Positions 52,061 through 59,766 of a stretch of DNA of 64,000 nt are shown piece after piece. The stretch is from Lachnospira sp. UBA3212 (lineage in GTDB: Bacteria; Bacillota; Clostridia; Lachnospirales; Lachnospiraceae). Under the pieces are notes generated by a model. The model did no database searches. It was given only the letters and a program-made list of their open reading frames with translations, and had not been told where the DNA came from. Within the stretch, counting starts at the first letter, position 1, and each line of letters begins with the position of its first letter. Both the position numbers and the translations under genes were made by a program. Location of the stretch: positions 60,049 to 124,048 of the forward strand of contig DEWK01000004.1 of NCBI GenBank assembly GCA_002363615.1, given 5' to 3'.

Positions 52061-52402
52061 ATGAACATACAGATTTTTGGCACTAAGAAGTGCAGTGAAA
52101 CGAGAAAAGCAGAGCGTTTCTTTAAGGAACGAGGTATCAAGTTTCAATTTATTGATATGAAGGAAAAGGGCATGAGCAAGGGAGAGTTCAATTCTGTAGC
52201 TCAGGCTCACGGCGGTATGGAGAGCATGATTAATCCTGATGCCAAGGATAAGGACGCATTAGATCTAATCAAGTACATTGCGGAGGAAGATAAGCTCGAG
52301 AAGATATTGGAGAATCAACAGGTGATCAAGACTCCTATTGTTAGAAATGGTAAGCAATCCACTATTGGATATATGCCAGATGAATGGAAGAAATGGAGTT
52401 AA
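52061..52402 (+). CDS. ArsC/Spx-like thioredoxin-fold protein
   Basis: 113 aa with the family layout: MNIQIFGTKKCSETRKAERFFKERG, IKFQFIDMKEKGMSKGEF, then KTPIVRNGKQSTIGYMPDEWKKW with the cis-Pro (TPIVR) loop. Only one Cys (CSET) is in the active-site position. Arsenate reductases need further Cys residues or glutaredoxin, so this may be a Spx-like or glutaredoxin-dependent version. A clear terminator follows. Confidence 0.85.
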   Translation: MNIQIFGTKKCSETRKAERFFKERGIKFQFIDMKEKGMSKGEFNSVAQAHGGMESMINPDAKDKDALDLIKYIAEEDKLEKILENQQVIKTPIVRNGKQSTIGYMPDEWKKWS

Positions 52403-52409
52403 GTATTAA

Positions 52410-52438
52410 GGCTCTCTGTCTAGTGCAGAGGGCTTTTT
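52410..52438 (+). terminator. Rho-independent terminator after the ArsC-like gene
   Basis: GCTCTCTG / CAGAGGGC stem (one G-U) followed by TTTTTTG. Confidence 0.88.
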
Positions 52439-52441
52439 TGT

Positions 52442-52521
52442 ACTACTCATTATATAGTGAGTAGTGCTATAGTGAATTATATAAAAGCTACTAATTGTAT
52501 AAAATATAACTATACAATTAG
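52442..52521. promoter_or_regulatory. Two palindromic operators upstream of the small HTH gene
   Basis: ACTACTCA / TGAGTAGT (52442-52465) and CTAATTGTATA / TATACAATTAG (52491-52521, perfect 11-bp arms) lie in the 97 nt before the HTH start. They are likely regulator binding sites. Confidence 0.6.
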
Positions 52522-52535
52522 TGAGGTGATTCTCT

Positions 52536-52763
52536 ATGACTACTGATAAGAAAGAATATGGCAGACTCCATATGCGTATAGTGGAGCTATTAGCTGAAAG
52601 GAATATCAGCAAGACAAGGATTTGCAAAGACTTAGACATTCCGCGTAGCAACTTTAACAAGTACTGTCGAGACGAGTTCCAACGGATCGATGCTAACTTG
52701 GTATGTAAGATATGCGAATACTTGGACATAGAAGTGGGAGAACTTATTGTACGTGTCAAATGA
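52536..52763 (+). CDS. Small Cro/XRE-type HTH regulator
   Basis: 75 aa, almost entirely an HTH (Cro/C1) domain: MRIVELLAERNISKTRICKDLDIPRSNFNKYCRDEF, ending in LVCKICEYLDIEVGELI. Preceded by GTGAGGTG and two palindromic operators. It probably autoregulates. A terminator follows. Confidence 0.85.
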   Translation: MTTDKKEYGRLHMRIVELLAERNISKTRICKDLDIPRSNFNKYCRDEFQRIDANLVCKICEYLDIEVGELIVRVK

Positions 52764-52784
52764 ATATGATAATTAAAGCAGCCT

Positions 52785-52812
52785 GGGACTCATAATGATG
52801 GGGTCCCTTTTT
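52785..52812 (+). terminator. Rho-independent terminator
   Basis: GGGACTC / GGGTCCC with TTTTT, between the HTH gene and the WYL gene. Confidence 0.75.
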
Positions 52813-52833
52813 CTGTACAAGGAGGTATGACGG

Positions 52834-53889
52834 ATGGGAATGATGTCTAATAAGAAAATGCTACCTTTAATTATTCTTTTTGTTTTATGGGAACACAGTG
52901 ATGCCGATCATCATTTATCTACGGATGAGCTTGTCCAAAAAGTGCTTTGCGTATATCAACCTAAAGATGCATGTACATATGATAGTAACAAGCGTCTTAT
53001 AGTATCTTATCTTAATGATTTGATTTCCTTCTTTAAGCAAATGACTGAATACGGATATATGGATGGGGAGATAGATATTGGATCTTCAACTGTTAAAGGA
53101 GTAAAGGGCAACATTAGGGAGTATTATGTAAAAAAGCGTCCTTTTGATGATGTTGAGATCAGAATGCTGATAGATTCAATATTGTTTGCTCCGGGGATGA
53201 ATGATAATAAAGCTCGTGAACTTATAGATACGCTTCTTACACTTACAAGTAAGCATTTTGTCAATGTGCACCGGTATGTTAGGATAGGCGATGTAGTAAA
53301 GAAAACTGATAATAAAGAGGTTTTTGATACTATTGGGGTTCTTGATGAAGCGATTGAGAGAAGAAAGAGAGTAGATTTTGCTTATAGAGGAAATAGGTGT
53401 ACTGGTGTATCGCCTTATTTTCTTGTGGTTTATGGCGGAAGGTATTATTGTATAGCAAGATGTGAAGGCGGAAATAAGCTTACTCATTTTAGATTAGATA
53501 GGATCAGTGATTGTGTTCTCACTGATATAGCTGCATATGATATGAGGCTACTTGATGAGGTTGGCCCGGATGGGGAGTTTAGATTGGATGAATATTTGAA
53601 GAGGCATCCGAGAATGAGTCTTGATGTTGTCGTGACAGTTGCTCTCGATGTGCGAGAGGACTTCATTGATACAGTGAAGCAAGAGTTTCAGGTTGATGTT
53701 GAGTATCCTCGGTATATGAATATGTATGAGGATGAAGTAAGGAGAGTGAAGGTGACTTCCTGTAAAAGTGCTTTAACTAATTGGCTTATCAATGTCCCAG
53801 AGCTTGCATGGGTTGAGAAAGGAGACAAGAGCGGCGTTGTTGATGAGATGAGGATGAAGGCGCGGAGGGTGCTGAAGGTGTATGGGTAG
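52834..53889 (+). CDS. WYL-domain regulator (second)
   Basis: 351 aa: N-terminal helical winged-HTH region (LPLIILFVLWEHSDADHHLSTDELV), then a WYL domain (RVDFAYRGNRCTGVSPYFLVVYGGRYYCIARCEGGNKLTHFRLDRI) and a C-terminal WCX-like domain. ATG 52834 lies 8 nt after AAGGAGG. WYL regulators typically sense nucleic acid or nucleotide ligands and control defence genes. It is distinct from the BrxR-position protein. Confidence 0.85.
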   Translation: MGMMSNKKMLPLIILFVLWEHSDADHHLSTDELVQKVLCVYQPKDACTYDSNKRLIVSYLNDLISFFKQMTEYGYMDGEIDIGSSTVKGVKGNIREYYVKKRPFDDVEIRMLIDSILFAPGMNDNKARELIDTLLTLTSKHFVNVHRYVRIGDVVKKTDNKEVFDTIGVLDEAIERRKRVDFAYRGNRCTGVSPYFLVVYGGRYYCIARCEGGNKLTHFRLDRISDCVLTDIAAYDMRLLDEVGPDGEFRLDEYLKRHPRMSLDVVVTVALDVREDFIDTVKQEFQVDVEYPRYMNMYEDEVRRVKVTSCKSALTNWLINVPELAWVEKGDKSGVVDEMRMKARRVLKVYG

Positions 53890-53916
53890 GATTTAAAATT
53901 TTTTTTCTTTTTTTCA

Positions 53917-54008
53917 ATCAAGGGCTTAAAATGTAGAAATTTCTACATTTTAAACTGCTAAGATGTCTTTCGAGATAGAAAGATGTCAGCAGAGCCCTTG
54001 ATTTTTTT
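53917..54008 (+). ncRNA. Three-way-junction RNA structure with U-tract
   Basis: The outer stem ATCAAGGGCT/AGCCCTTGAT (53917-53926 with 53993-54002) encloses a perfect 26-bp palindrome (53927-53952, TGTAGAAATTTCTACA core) and a second hairpin CTGCT...AGCAG (53955-53992). It ends in TTTTTTT. It could be a complex terminator of the WYL gene or a small RNA. The remainder of 53890-54148 is A/T homopolymer sequence with no gene. Confidence 0.6.
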
Positions 54009-54148
54009 GCGCTTTAAAGGCAGTGAAAGTGGTTTGAAAAAAAATTTAATTTTTTTTCATAATGGTAGCATGAACTGAAACCATTGGGTGTTATGCTCTT
54101 TAATACAAACGATAAATACATCATTTTTTCGAGAAAGGAGGTGGTGTC

Positions 54149-54532
54149 ATGTCTGTTAAAAACTTAGAGCGCCGATTTGATATGTGCTCATATATATTGG
54201 AAGAGAGAATTACTCACTATGATAACTTGATGGAAGAATTCAATATTAGTAAGTCTACTGCTATACGAGATGTGCGGTTTATTTCTGATTATTTGTTAGC
54301 ACTTGAAACTCAGCCGGGATGTGCCGGGTATATCAGGGTTTTAGATTCAGCAGCTCAATCTTCTCTTATAAAACTCAAACAGGATGATGCCACCGTACTT
54401 ATGACTTTGTATAAAGCGATTAGCGAAAGTGATTTTGAGACAATAGTAAATGAACAGAAGAGGATTATAGTTGTTCTTCATAAGCTGATGGCTTTACATA
54501 TCTCCCCAAGGCAATTAAAGGAGGTGTTTTAG
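54149..54532 (+). CDS. HTH regulator (DeoR/WYL N-terminal-like), short
   Basis: 127 aa. An HTH_11-like start (LERRFDMCSYILEERITHYDNLMEEFNISKSTAIRDVRFIS) is followed by a helical region with no WYL core, so it may be a stand-alone DNA-binding part. It has a strong ribosome site (AAAGGAGGTGG) and lies between the two structured RNA candidates. Confidence 0.75.
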   Translation: MSVKNLERRFDMCSYILEERITHYDNLMEEFNISKSTAIRDVRFISDYLLALETQPGCAGYIRVLDSAAQSSLIKLKQDDATVLMTLYKAISESDFETIVNEQKRIIVVLHKLMALHISPRQLKEVF

Positions 54533-54538
54533 AATTTG

Positions 54539-54584
54539 TCAGTCTGAATAAGTACATAAGTAATCTTGTGTACTTACTAGGCTG
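54539..54584 (+). terminator. Long hairpin behind the HTH gene
   Basis: TCAGTCT pairs with AGGCTGA, enclosing AAGTACA..TGTGTACTT stems. No T-run follows, so it is better described as an RNA structure than as an intrinsic terminator. Confidence 0.5.
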
Positions 54585-54599
54585 ATAAAGTCTGATGAT

Positions 54600-54960
54600 A
54601 TCTACAACTGAATATTGTTATCAATACCGGACGTCCGATGTAGCTCGCTTTGCTCCAGACCGCAGATACGCCAAGATCTGTCTTAAGAAGATTGACTAGC
54701 CATTGTTAATATGTAATAAACAAGTTCTTAAGGCAGGGAGCGACACATATCCATGCAGAAAAGGAAGCTGTGGTAGCTTCAAGGTTGCGACTGCATTTCA
54801 TAATGATACTTTCCGAGAGGATCTCCTTGGTAGGGGGAAGGTGAAACGCCTATGTGGGCTCTTAACCAGAGCCACCGGTATTGGTTTATTAATTACTATT
54901 TGTGGACAAGAGTGCATAAGCATAAGGTGACTTGTGCATTGTTCTCCGCAAATAGAAGCA
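54600..54960 (+). ncRNA. Candidate structured non-coding RNA upstream of the recombinase operon
   Basis: The 449-nt gap before the next gene is GC-richer than its surroundings and full of helices. CTGTCTTAAGAA (54678-54689) pairs with TTCTTAAGGCAG (54725-54736). ATGCAG...CTGCAT (54753-54796) encloses GAAGCT/AGCTTC. CTTTCC pairs with GGGAAG. GGCTC/GAGCC form a hairpin near 54858-54874. TGTGGA...GTGCA (54901-54916) pairs with TGTGCAT...TCCGCA (54933-54950). No known riboswitch or intron consensus was recognised. Confidence 0.6.
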
Positions 54961-54981
54961 CAACGGAAAGGGGGATTCACT

Positions 54982-55227
54982 ATGCAAATAGATTCTATTG
55001 GTAGTGTTTATCACAAATTGAGGGATCCTGAAGTAAGATACAAAATGGATGTTATGATGGCAAAAGTATTGATCAAGGATTTGCGTGTGAAAGATATGAT
55101 TGATGAAAATACATATCAAAAAGCTATACATAATGCGGATATAGCTCTTGCAAGATCCAATAAAAAATGTTATAATGAGTACGAAATTAGGAATGAAGGA
55201 GCCCTATATGAAAACGAAAACGGATAA
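54982..55227 (+). CDS. Small SHOCT-like protein upstream of the recombinase
   Basis: 81 aa, with ATG 54982 preceded by AAAGGGGG. The sequence MQIDSIGSVYHKLRDPEVRY, then KDLRVKDMIDENTYQKAIHNAD, suggests a helical protein with a SHOCT-like C-terminal helix pair. It overlaps the recombinase gene by 20 bases, so the two are coupled. It may be a recombination directionality factor or accessory, but that is only inference. Confidence 0.55.
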   Translation: MQIDSIGSVYHKLRDPEVRYKMDVMMAKVLIKDLRVKDMIDENTYQKAIHNADIALARSNKKCYNEYEIRNEGALYENENG

Positions 55228-57040
55228 GAGAAAAGTTGCCGTATATGCAAGGGTTTCTACAGAACACGAAGCTCAGATATCTGCATTAGGCAATCAAGTT
55301 CAGTACTTTGACAGATTATTTGAATCACACCCGGAATGGGAATTATATGAAAAGTACATTGATGAGGGTATTACAGGAACTTCTATAAAGAAACGAAAGA
55401 ACTTTTTGAGAATGATTGAGGATGCCAATAATGGTAGATTTGATTTGATTGTTACTCGTGAAGTATCAAGATTCGCAAGGAATACGGTTGATACGCTTCA
55501 AGAAACAAGAAAGCTTAAGAAGATTGGTGTAGAAGTTTACTTTACGGAAGACAACATTTGGACCATGAATGACGAAGACGGAGAGTTAAGGCTTACTATT
55601 ATGGCTACTTTGGCACAGAATGAGAGTAAGAAAACTTCTTTAAGAGTTAAAGCAGGTCAAATGGTATCATTTCAAAACGCAGTTCCGTATGGTAACGGTA
55701 ATATTCTTGGTTATGACAGGGTTGGAAAAGAGTACGTGATTAATCCTGAACAGGCTGAAACTGTTAGAATGATTTTTGAACTATATTTGAATGGATATGG
55801 ATCAAGGAAATTAGCAGATGAGCTTGAAAGGCGAGGGAGAAAGACTTCGACAGGACTAAGTAAATGGAGCCCTTCAAATATAAGCCGCATACTGAGAAAT
55901 CCATTTTACTGTGGAACGATAGTATACAGAAAGCAATACGTCCCAGATTACCTAGATCAAAAGAAGATAAATAATCATGGTGAAGCAGAACAAGTTGTAG
56001 TTGAAGGGAAGCATGAACCGATTATCAGCAAAGAAATGTTTAAGAAAGCTGAGGAGATTCGATTATCAAATCACCAAACTTCTAAAACTGGTGGGATAAG
56101 AGGGCATCGGCAGACAGAAACAATATGGACTCGGAAACTTCGGTGTTCATGTAATCATAATTTCAACAGGATTGTTTGGTCTGGAAAGAAAGGTGAAAAT
56201 CAAAAATTTGCTTTTCAATGTTATGGGCAACGATCAACAGGTACGGTTAGACACCGATTAAAAAAAGGATTAAGCATTGAAGGAGTATGTACAGCTCCTG
56301 TACTTAAAGAGTGGGAACTTCAACTGATGGCGCGAGAGATTTTTAAGATATTATGGTCTGATAAAGATAATGTCTTAAGAATAGCTAATAGTCTGCTTGA
56401 TATGAGTATGCAACCCGATCCGGGAGAAAACATTGATATTGATATAATTGATATTAAGAATAAAATATCAGCTGCGAAGGTTAAGCAGGATAAGTTACTT
56501 GAATTAAGACTGAATGAGGAAATATCCAAAGATTTGTTTCAAGAGAAATCAAATGCTATTGATGTTGAAATATCCAAGTATGATGATGAGCTGACGCGAC
56601 TTAGGAAGATGGCTAATCATCAGTATGTCCACATAGAGGACAAGATAAAAGCATTGCAAGAGGCGTTGGAACAAGGTTTTGATTTTGACAAATACGGCGT
56701 TTCAGATAATGCTATTGAAGCATTTGTTGACGAGATTAGAGTTAGTGATAAATCTATATCTTGGAAACTAAATATAGCGGAAAGTGCTATAAACTGTGTA
56801 GAATCGAGTTTTATTAACGATTCTGACGGACAATTGAATATAAATAAGGAAACCATTCCGAACTTATTTGACGACAGCACAGGCTGCTATCGCCGAGTCA
56901 CGTCAGTAAAAGATGCAAGCTGTTTTTTGGGAACTTTTGAAATCTCCAGAGATTTCATGAAGCAAAGTATGAGGATTTATCATCCGGAAAATACTTTCCA
57001 TTACCCAGAAAAGCTTGAAATAAAGCTATTCCTAGTATAG
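55208..57040 (+). CDS. Large serine recombinase (ICE integrase/excisionase)
   Basis: 610 aa. The N-terminal catalytic resolvase domain has VAVYARVSTEHE (Ser17 nucleophile), ITGTSIKKRKNFLRMIEDA, VTREVSRFARNTVDTL. A recombinase domain follows (GYGSRKLADELERRGRKT, NPFYCGTIVYRKQY), then a zinc-ribbon region with CSCNHNF and FQCYG, and a long coiled-coil (about 420-500). ATG 55208 follows GAAGGAG. Such enzymes move Tn1549/Tn5397-type elements between short att sites. A perfect terminator begins at the stop codon. Confidence 0.95.
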   Translation: MKTKTDKRKVAVYARVSTEHEAQISALGNQVQYFDRLFESHPEWELYEKYIDEGITGTSIKKRKNFLRMIEDANNGRFDLIVTREVSRFARNTVDTLQETRKLKKIGVEVYFTEDNIWTMNDEDGELRLTIMATLAQNESKKTSLRVKAGQMVSFQNAVPYGNGNILGYDRVGKEYVINPEQAETVRMIFELYLNGYGSRKLADELERRGRKTSTGLSKWSPSNISRILRNPFYCGTIVYRKQYVPDYLDQKKINNHGEAEQVVVEGKHEPIISKEMFKKAEEIRLSNHQTSKTGGIRGHRQTETIWTRKLRCSCNHNFNRIVWSGKKGENQKFAFQCYGQRSTGTVRHRLKKGLSIEGVCTAPVLKEWELQLMAREIFKILWSDKDNVLRIANSLLDMSMQPDPGENIDIDIIDIKNKISAAKVKQDKLLELRLNEEISKDLFQEKSNAIDVEISKYDDELTRLRKMANHQYVHIEDKIKALQEALEQGFDFDKYGVSDNAIEAFVDEIRVSDKSISWKLNIAESAINCVESSFINDSDGQLNINKETIPNLFDDSTGCYRRVTSVKDASCFLGTFEISRDFMKQSMRIYHPENTFHYPEKLEIKLFLV

Positions 57041-57070
57041 GGTGTCTGCAAAGACACCCTATCTTTTTTT
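57037..57070 (+). terminator. Terminator of the recombinase
   Basis: ATAGGGTGTCT, loop GCAA, AGACACCCTAT, then CTTTTTTT: an 11-bp perfect stem overlapping the stop codon. Confidence 0.95.
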
Positions 57071-57153
57071 ACAAAAAATAATTTCAACCAAGCTGTAATG
57101 AGAGCTAGATACAAGAAATTGTTGACTGCATTCGACAAATTTTCGAAGCGTTT

Positions 57154-57213
57154 GTTTCGAAAATCGTAACACGAAAAAAGGCCCATTTTTGATTTTGTTT
57201 CGAAAATCGAAAC
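57154..57213. promoter_or_regulatory. Iteron-like operator pair upstream of the XRE gene
   Basis: GTTTCGAAAATCGTAAC (57154-57170) and GTTTCGAAAATCGAAAC (57197-57213), 43 nt apart. The second is a perfect 7-3-7 palindrome. Both closely match the RepA iterons (one mismatch in 17 to the unit at 5189), and the first shares the flanking ACACGA as well. Placed just before an HTH gene, they are likely autoregulatory sites. Confidence 0.7.
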
Positions 57214-57231
57214 TTTGAAGGAGGTTTAAAA

Positions 57232-57567
57232 ATGTCGGAATTTACAGCTAAAAAGCTTAAAGAGGCTCGGATGAGAGCAGGATTATCACAGGATGAAGCA
57301 GCTAATCTTATGAAATTAAATAAGAGAGCTATAAGTCAGATTGAAGCAGCGCAGAGAAATCTCTCTGCTGATGAGCTCGCTCAGTTTTCTAGAATTTATG
57401 AGGTTGATGTAAGGGAATTACTCTTCGTTGACTTTACAGAAGCAGGTGAAGAGAAGAGACTTGCTGCTAAGTATAGTTCTTTCTTTAAATTACTCGAAAA
57501 ATTATCAGATCGTGACGTAGAAGATGTGTATTGGGTAATGAAGCGTAAGGTTGAAGGATTGCTTTAA
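57232..57567 (+). CDS. XRE family HTH regulator
   Basis: 111 aa. Typical HTH_3 domain (KLKEARMRAGLSQDEAANLMKLNKRAISQIEAAQRNLSADELAQFSRIYEV) with a short helical C-terminus (SSFFKLLEKLSDRDVEDVYWVM). It has a strong ribosome site (GAAGGAGG). It may be the rightmost ICE gene: in the circular form it would read into the left-end parA-repA module, and its upstream palindromes match the iterons. Equally, it could be host. Terminated at 57590. Confidence 0.85.
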   Translation: MSEFTAKKLKEARMRAGLSQDEAANLMKLNKRAISQIEAAQRNLSADELAQFSRIYEVDVRELLFVDFTEAGEEKRLAAKYSSFFKLLEKLSDRDVEDVYWVMKRKVEGLL

Positions 57568-57589
57568 AACTGAATAATTAAATTAATGG

Positions 57590-57618
57590 ACCGGTAGGGG
57601 TAAAAGCCTACCGGTTTT
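57590..57618. terminator. Bidirectional terminator between XRE and LysR genes
   Basis: ACCGGTAGG / CCTACCGGT with an 8-nt loop and TTTT on one side; the convergent genes end on either side. Confidence 0.85.
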
Positions 57619-57622
57619 ATAA

Positions 57623-58510
57623 TTAAAGGGGGAATGCTACTGTATTCTCATATAGATTTTTAAGTAATTTGACAAAATCAATAAGGCTATCACGGTTATC
57701 GTTCTTATGTGTGCAGAGTATGCAGTCAAAGTGTTCCTTGCAGTCAAATGGAATCCAGGCAAACTGGCCGCTGTGGTCATTTAAGAAACCAGGAGCAAGG
57801 CAGACTCCTTTTCCGGCTGCAACATTTGTGAGAGTAGAATCGTGGTCAGGACTGTTAAAATAATCAATCTTTCCGGTGGATGTCAGACGATGTTGTACTC
57901 GTCTTAGAGCATCCGGAGAACCGCCTCCAACCATAAGTGTTCTTCCATACAAATCTTCTTCGGTGATGAGATTCTTATCTGCAAGCGAATCATCTTTTGT
58001 AGTAATAAGATATATTCGGCTACTGAAAAGCTCGTGAACAGTAGTATTTGAAAGCTGTTTTGTTTGTTCTTTTAAACAGAAAAGTATGTCTGCTTCTTCT
58101 TTTAGGAAAATATCAAGGCTGTTCTCATAATGAAATTTTGGCTCAATCTGGATAACGGGATGAGTTTCGCCAAAGGTCTTAATTGCTTCGGGGAGAAAGT
58201 ATAGAGCTTGCCGAACCATAAGAGCAATGGAGATGCTGTCAGTATATTTGGCACTGAAGTTCTGGCCCTGCTCAATAGCTCTTTTCATCTCTTCGCGCAT
58301 TCCCGTAAGGTATGTGACAAACTGAGCACCAGCAGGGGTAAGGCTTGCACCTTTTCCGTTTCTATCAAAAATAGTAAATCCAATTTCTTCTTCCAATAAT
58401 TTAATCTGATATGAAAATGTAGGCTGGCTCACAAAGAGATTATCAGCAGCTTTGCTGAAATTAAGTGTATGGGCCAATTCTATACAATAATCAATCTGCT
58501 TAGTGTTCAT
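57623..58510 (-). CDS. LysR family transcription regulator
   Basis: 295 aa with the LysR HTH (MNTKQIDYCIELAHTLNFSKAADNLFVSQPTFSYQIKLLEEEIGFTIFDR) and a substrate-binding domain. The start is the ATG at 58510 with AGGAG 8 nt upstream; the GTG at 58519 is inside that ribosome site. Divergent from the flavodoxin operon, which it probably controls. Convergent with the XRE gene; host side of the boundary. Confidence 0.93.
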   Translation of the reverse strand: MNTKQIDYCIELAHTLNFSKAADNLFVSQPTFSYQIKLLEEEIGFTIFDRNGKGASLTPAGAQFVTYLTGMREEMKRAIEQGQNFSAKYTDSISIALMVRQALYFLPEAIKTFGETHPVIQIEPKFHYENSLDIFLKEEADILFCLKEQTKQLSNTTVHELFSSRIYLITTKDDSLADKNLITEEDLYGRTLMVGGGSPDALRRVQHRLTSTGKIDYFNSPDHDSTLTNVAAGKGVCLAPGFLNDHSGQFAWIPFDCKEHFDCILCTHKNDNRDSLIDFVKLLKNLYENTVAFPL

Positions 58511-58542
58511 AAGATCCACTCCTGTTATTTAAATATTAAATC

Positions 58543-58590
58543 AGATATCTAGTCTTTCTATTGGATATTTTATAACATCGGCTTTAAAAT
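58543..58590 (+). promoter_or_regulatory. LysR/flavodoxin intergenic promoter and operator
   Basis: The ATATC...GATAT dyad (58543-58565) fits a LysR box. A likely promoter for the flavodoxin operon is TTGGAT (58561-58566), 18 nt, TAAAAT (58585-58590). Confidence 0.5.
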
Positions 58591-58642
58591 GAAAACATAG
58601 AAACAGACAAAACACAAAGATTTCGAATATGGAGGTTTTGAT

Positions 58643-59164
58643 ATGGCAAAGACTTTGATTGCTTTCTTCTCAAGAGCTGACGAAAACTATTTTGGCGGAG
58701 CAATGAGATATGTGAAGGTTGGAAACACAGAGATTGTTGCAAATATTATGAAAGAGCTGATTGAGGCGGATACATTTAAAATCGAGATGAAGAATCCTTA
58801 TTCTCCAGTTTATATGACATGTATCGATGAGGCGAAGAAGGATTTGAGAGATGGAGCTAGACCTGAGCTTGTGAACATGCCGGACAATATCGATGAGTAC
58901 GACACAATCATTCTTGGATATCCAAATTATTGGGGAACAATGCCAATGGCAGTAGTTACATTTCTTGAGAATTATGATTTTTCAGGAAAAACAATTCTTC
59001 CACTTTGTACAAACGAGGGAAGTGGTATGGGCTCTAGTGAAAGAGATGTTAAAAAGTACGCTTCAGGAGCAATCGTAAAGAGTGGGCTTTCTATTACGGG
59101 AAGTAGAGCAGCTGATTCAAAAGGCGCTGTTGAGAAGTGGTTCGCAGAAAATAGTTTGATGTAA
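58643..59164 (+). CDS. Flavodoxin-family protein
   Basis: 173 aa FMN-binding fold: TLIAFFSRADENYFGGAMRYV with the phosphate-binding loop region, VGNTEIVANIMKELIEADTFKIE, TIILGYPNYWGTMPMAVVTFLENYDFSGKTILPLCTNEGSGMGSSERD. This resembles the flavodoxin-like proteins of LysR/AKR clusters used in electron transfer or quinone-type redox reactions. Partner unknown. First gene of the divergent operon. Confidence 0.9.
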   Translation: MAKTLIAFFSRADENYFGGAMRYVKVGNTEIVANIMKELIEADTFKIEMKNPYSPVYMTCIDEAKKDLRDGARPELVNMPDNIDEYDTIILGYPNYWGTMPMAVVTFLENYDFSGKTILPLCTNEGSGMGSSERDVKKYASGAIVKSGLSITGSRAADSKGAVEKWFAENSLM

Positions 59165-59177
59165 GGAGGATTTTCCC

Positions 59178-59762
59178 ATGGAATATACAAAAGGATATGT
59201 TTACGAATTAATGGATCAGGGAGGTCCTACAGATAACAGAGAACCTTATTTTATGGAAGCTGTTGAAGAGATGATGAGGGCAAGAACACTTTGTGCAAAG
59301 GCGAATGCCAAGATGCCGGACGACCCAACTTATGTGAAAGATTTGGAGGAACTCTTTGGAAGGAATCTTGATGATGTGAGAATACTAACTCCATTTATCT
59401 GTGACTTTGGAAACAGAGTTAAGTTTGGTAAGGGAGTATTCATTAACCATTCAGCCACTTTATCAGCATCTGGTGGGATTGAGTTTGAGGATGGAGTCAT
59501 GGCAGCGCCTGGGCTTAAGATAGCCACCATCAATCACGATATGTATGAGCGCCATACCAAATACACCTATGGCAAAGTTCATGTGAAAAGAAATGCGTGG
59601 CTTGGATTGAATGTAACTATTTGTCCAGGTGTAACAATTGGTGAAAACGCCGTAGTAGGAGCCGGTGCAGTTGTAACAAAAGATGTTCCTGATAATGCTG
59701 TTGTAGGTGGAGTGCCTGCGAAAGTAATTAAGTATCTGGATTCAGCTCTTCAGAAGGAATAA
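59178..59762 (+). CDS. Left-handed beta-helix acetyltransferase (maltose O-acetyltransferase-like)
   Basis: 194 aa with an N-terminal helical cap (EAVEEMMRARTLCAKANA) and hexapeptide repeats (GVFINHSATLSASGGIEF, VHVKRNAWLGLNVTICPGVTIGENAVVGAGAVVTKDVPDNAVVGGVPAKVI). Matches Maa/LacA/NodL-type O-acetyltransferases. AGGAGG precedes ATG 59178. Part of the LysR-linked operon; actual acceptor unknown. Confidence 0.9.
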   Translation: MEYTKGYVYELMDQGGPTDNREPYFMEAVEEMMRARTLCAKANAKMPDDPTYVKDLEELFGRNLDDVRILTPFICDFGNRVKFGKGVFINHSATLSASGGIEFEDGVMAAPGLKIATINHDMYERHTKYTYGKVHVKRNAWLGLNVTICPGVTIGENAVVGAGAVVTKDVPDNAVVGGVPAKVIKYLDSALQKE

Positions 59763-59766
59763 TAAG

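Larger units (their letters stand above)
1870..57230. mobile_element. Integrative and conjugative element, Tn1549-like, carrying BREX (boundaries approximate)
   Basis: Everything needed for an ICE is present in one direction: partition (parA, parB), a RepA_N replicon, SSB, MobC, relaxase, oriT-like repeats, VirB2/B3/B4/B6-like and VirD4-like transfer proteins, a cell-wall hydrolase, surface adhesin with sortase, cargo, and a large serine recombinase at the right end. Host genes flank it (ppdK left; LysR/AKR cluster right). Exact ends are not visible: serine recombinases leave only very short shared cores, and I found no convincing direct repeat. The left end should lie in 1662-1985 and the right end in 57041-57620. 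Confidence 0.85.

Noticed and set aside
53927..53952. CRISPR-like repeat (TGTAGAAATTTCTACA resembles a direct-repeat stem)
   Set aside because: It occurs only once, with no spacers or cas genes; it is better explained as a hairpin of the three-way junction.
54600..54960. Cobalamin riboswitch, T-box, tmRNA or group II intron
   Set aside because: A few scattered words (GGTGAAA, GCCACC) look similar, but the full consensus blocks, a domain V, a tRNA-like end or an anti-terminator are missing.
1870..57230. Prophage
   Set aside because: There are no capsid, terminase, portal or tail genes; the genes are those of conjugation.
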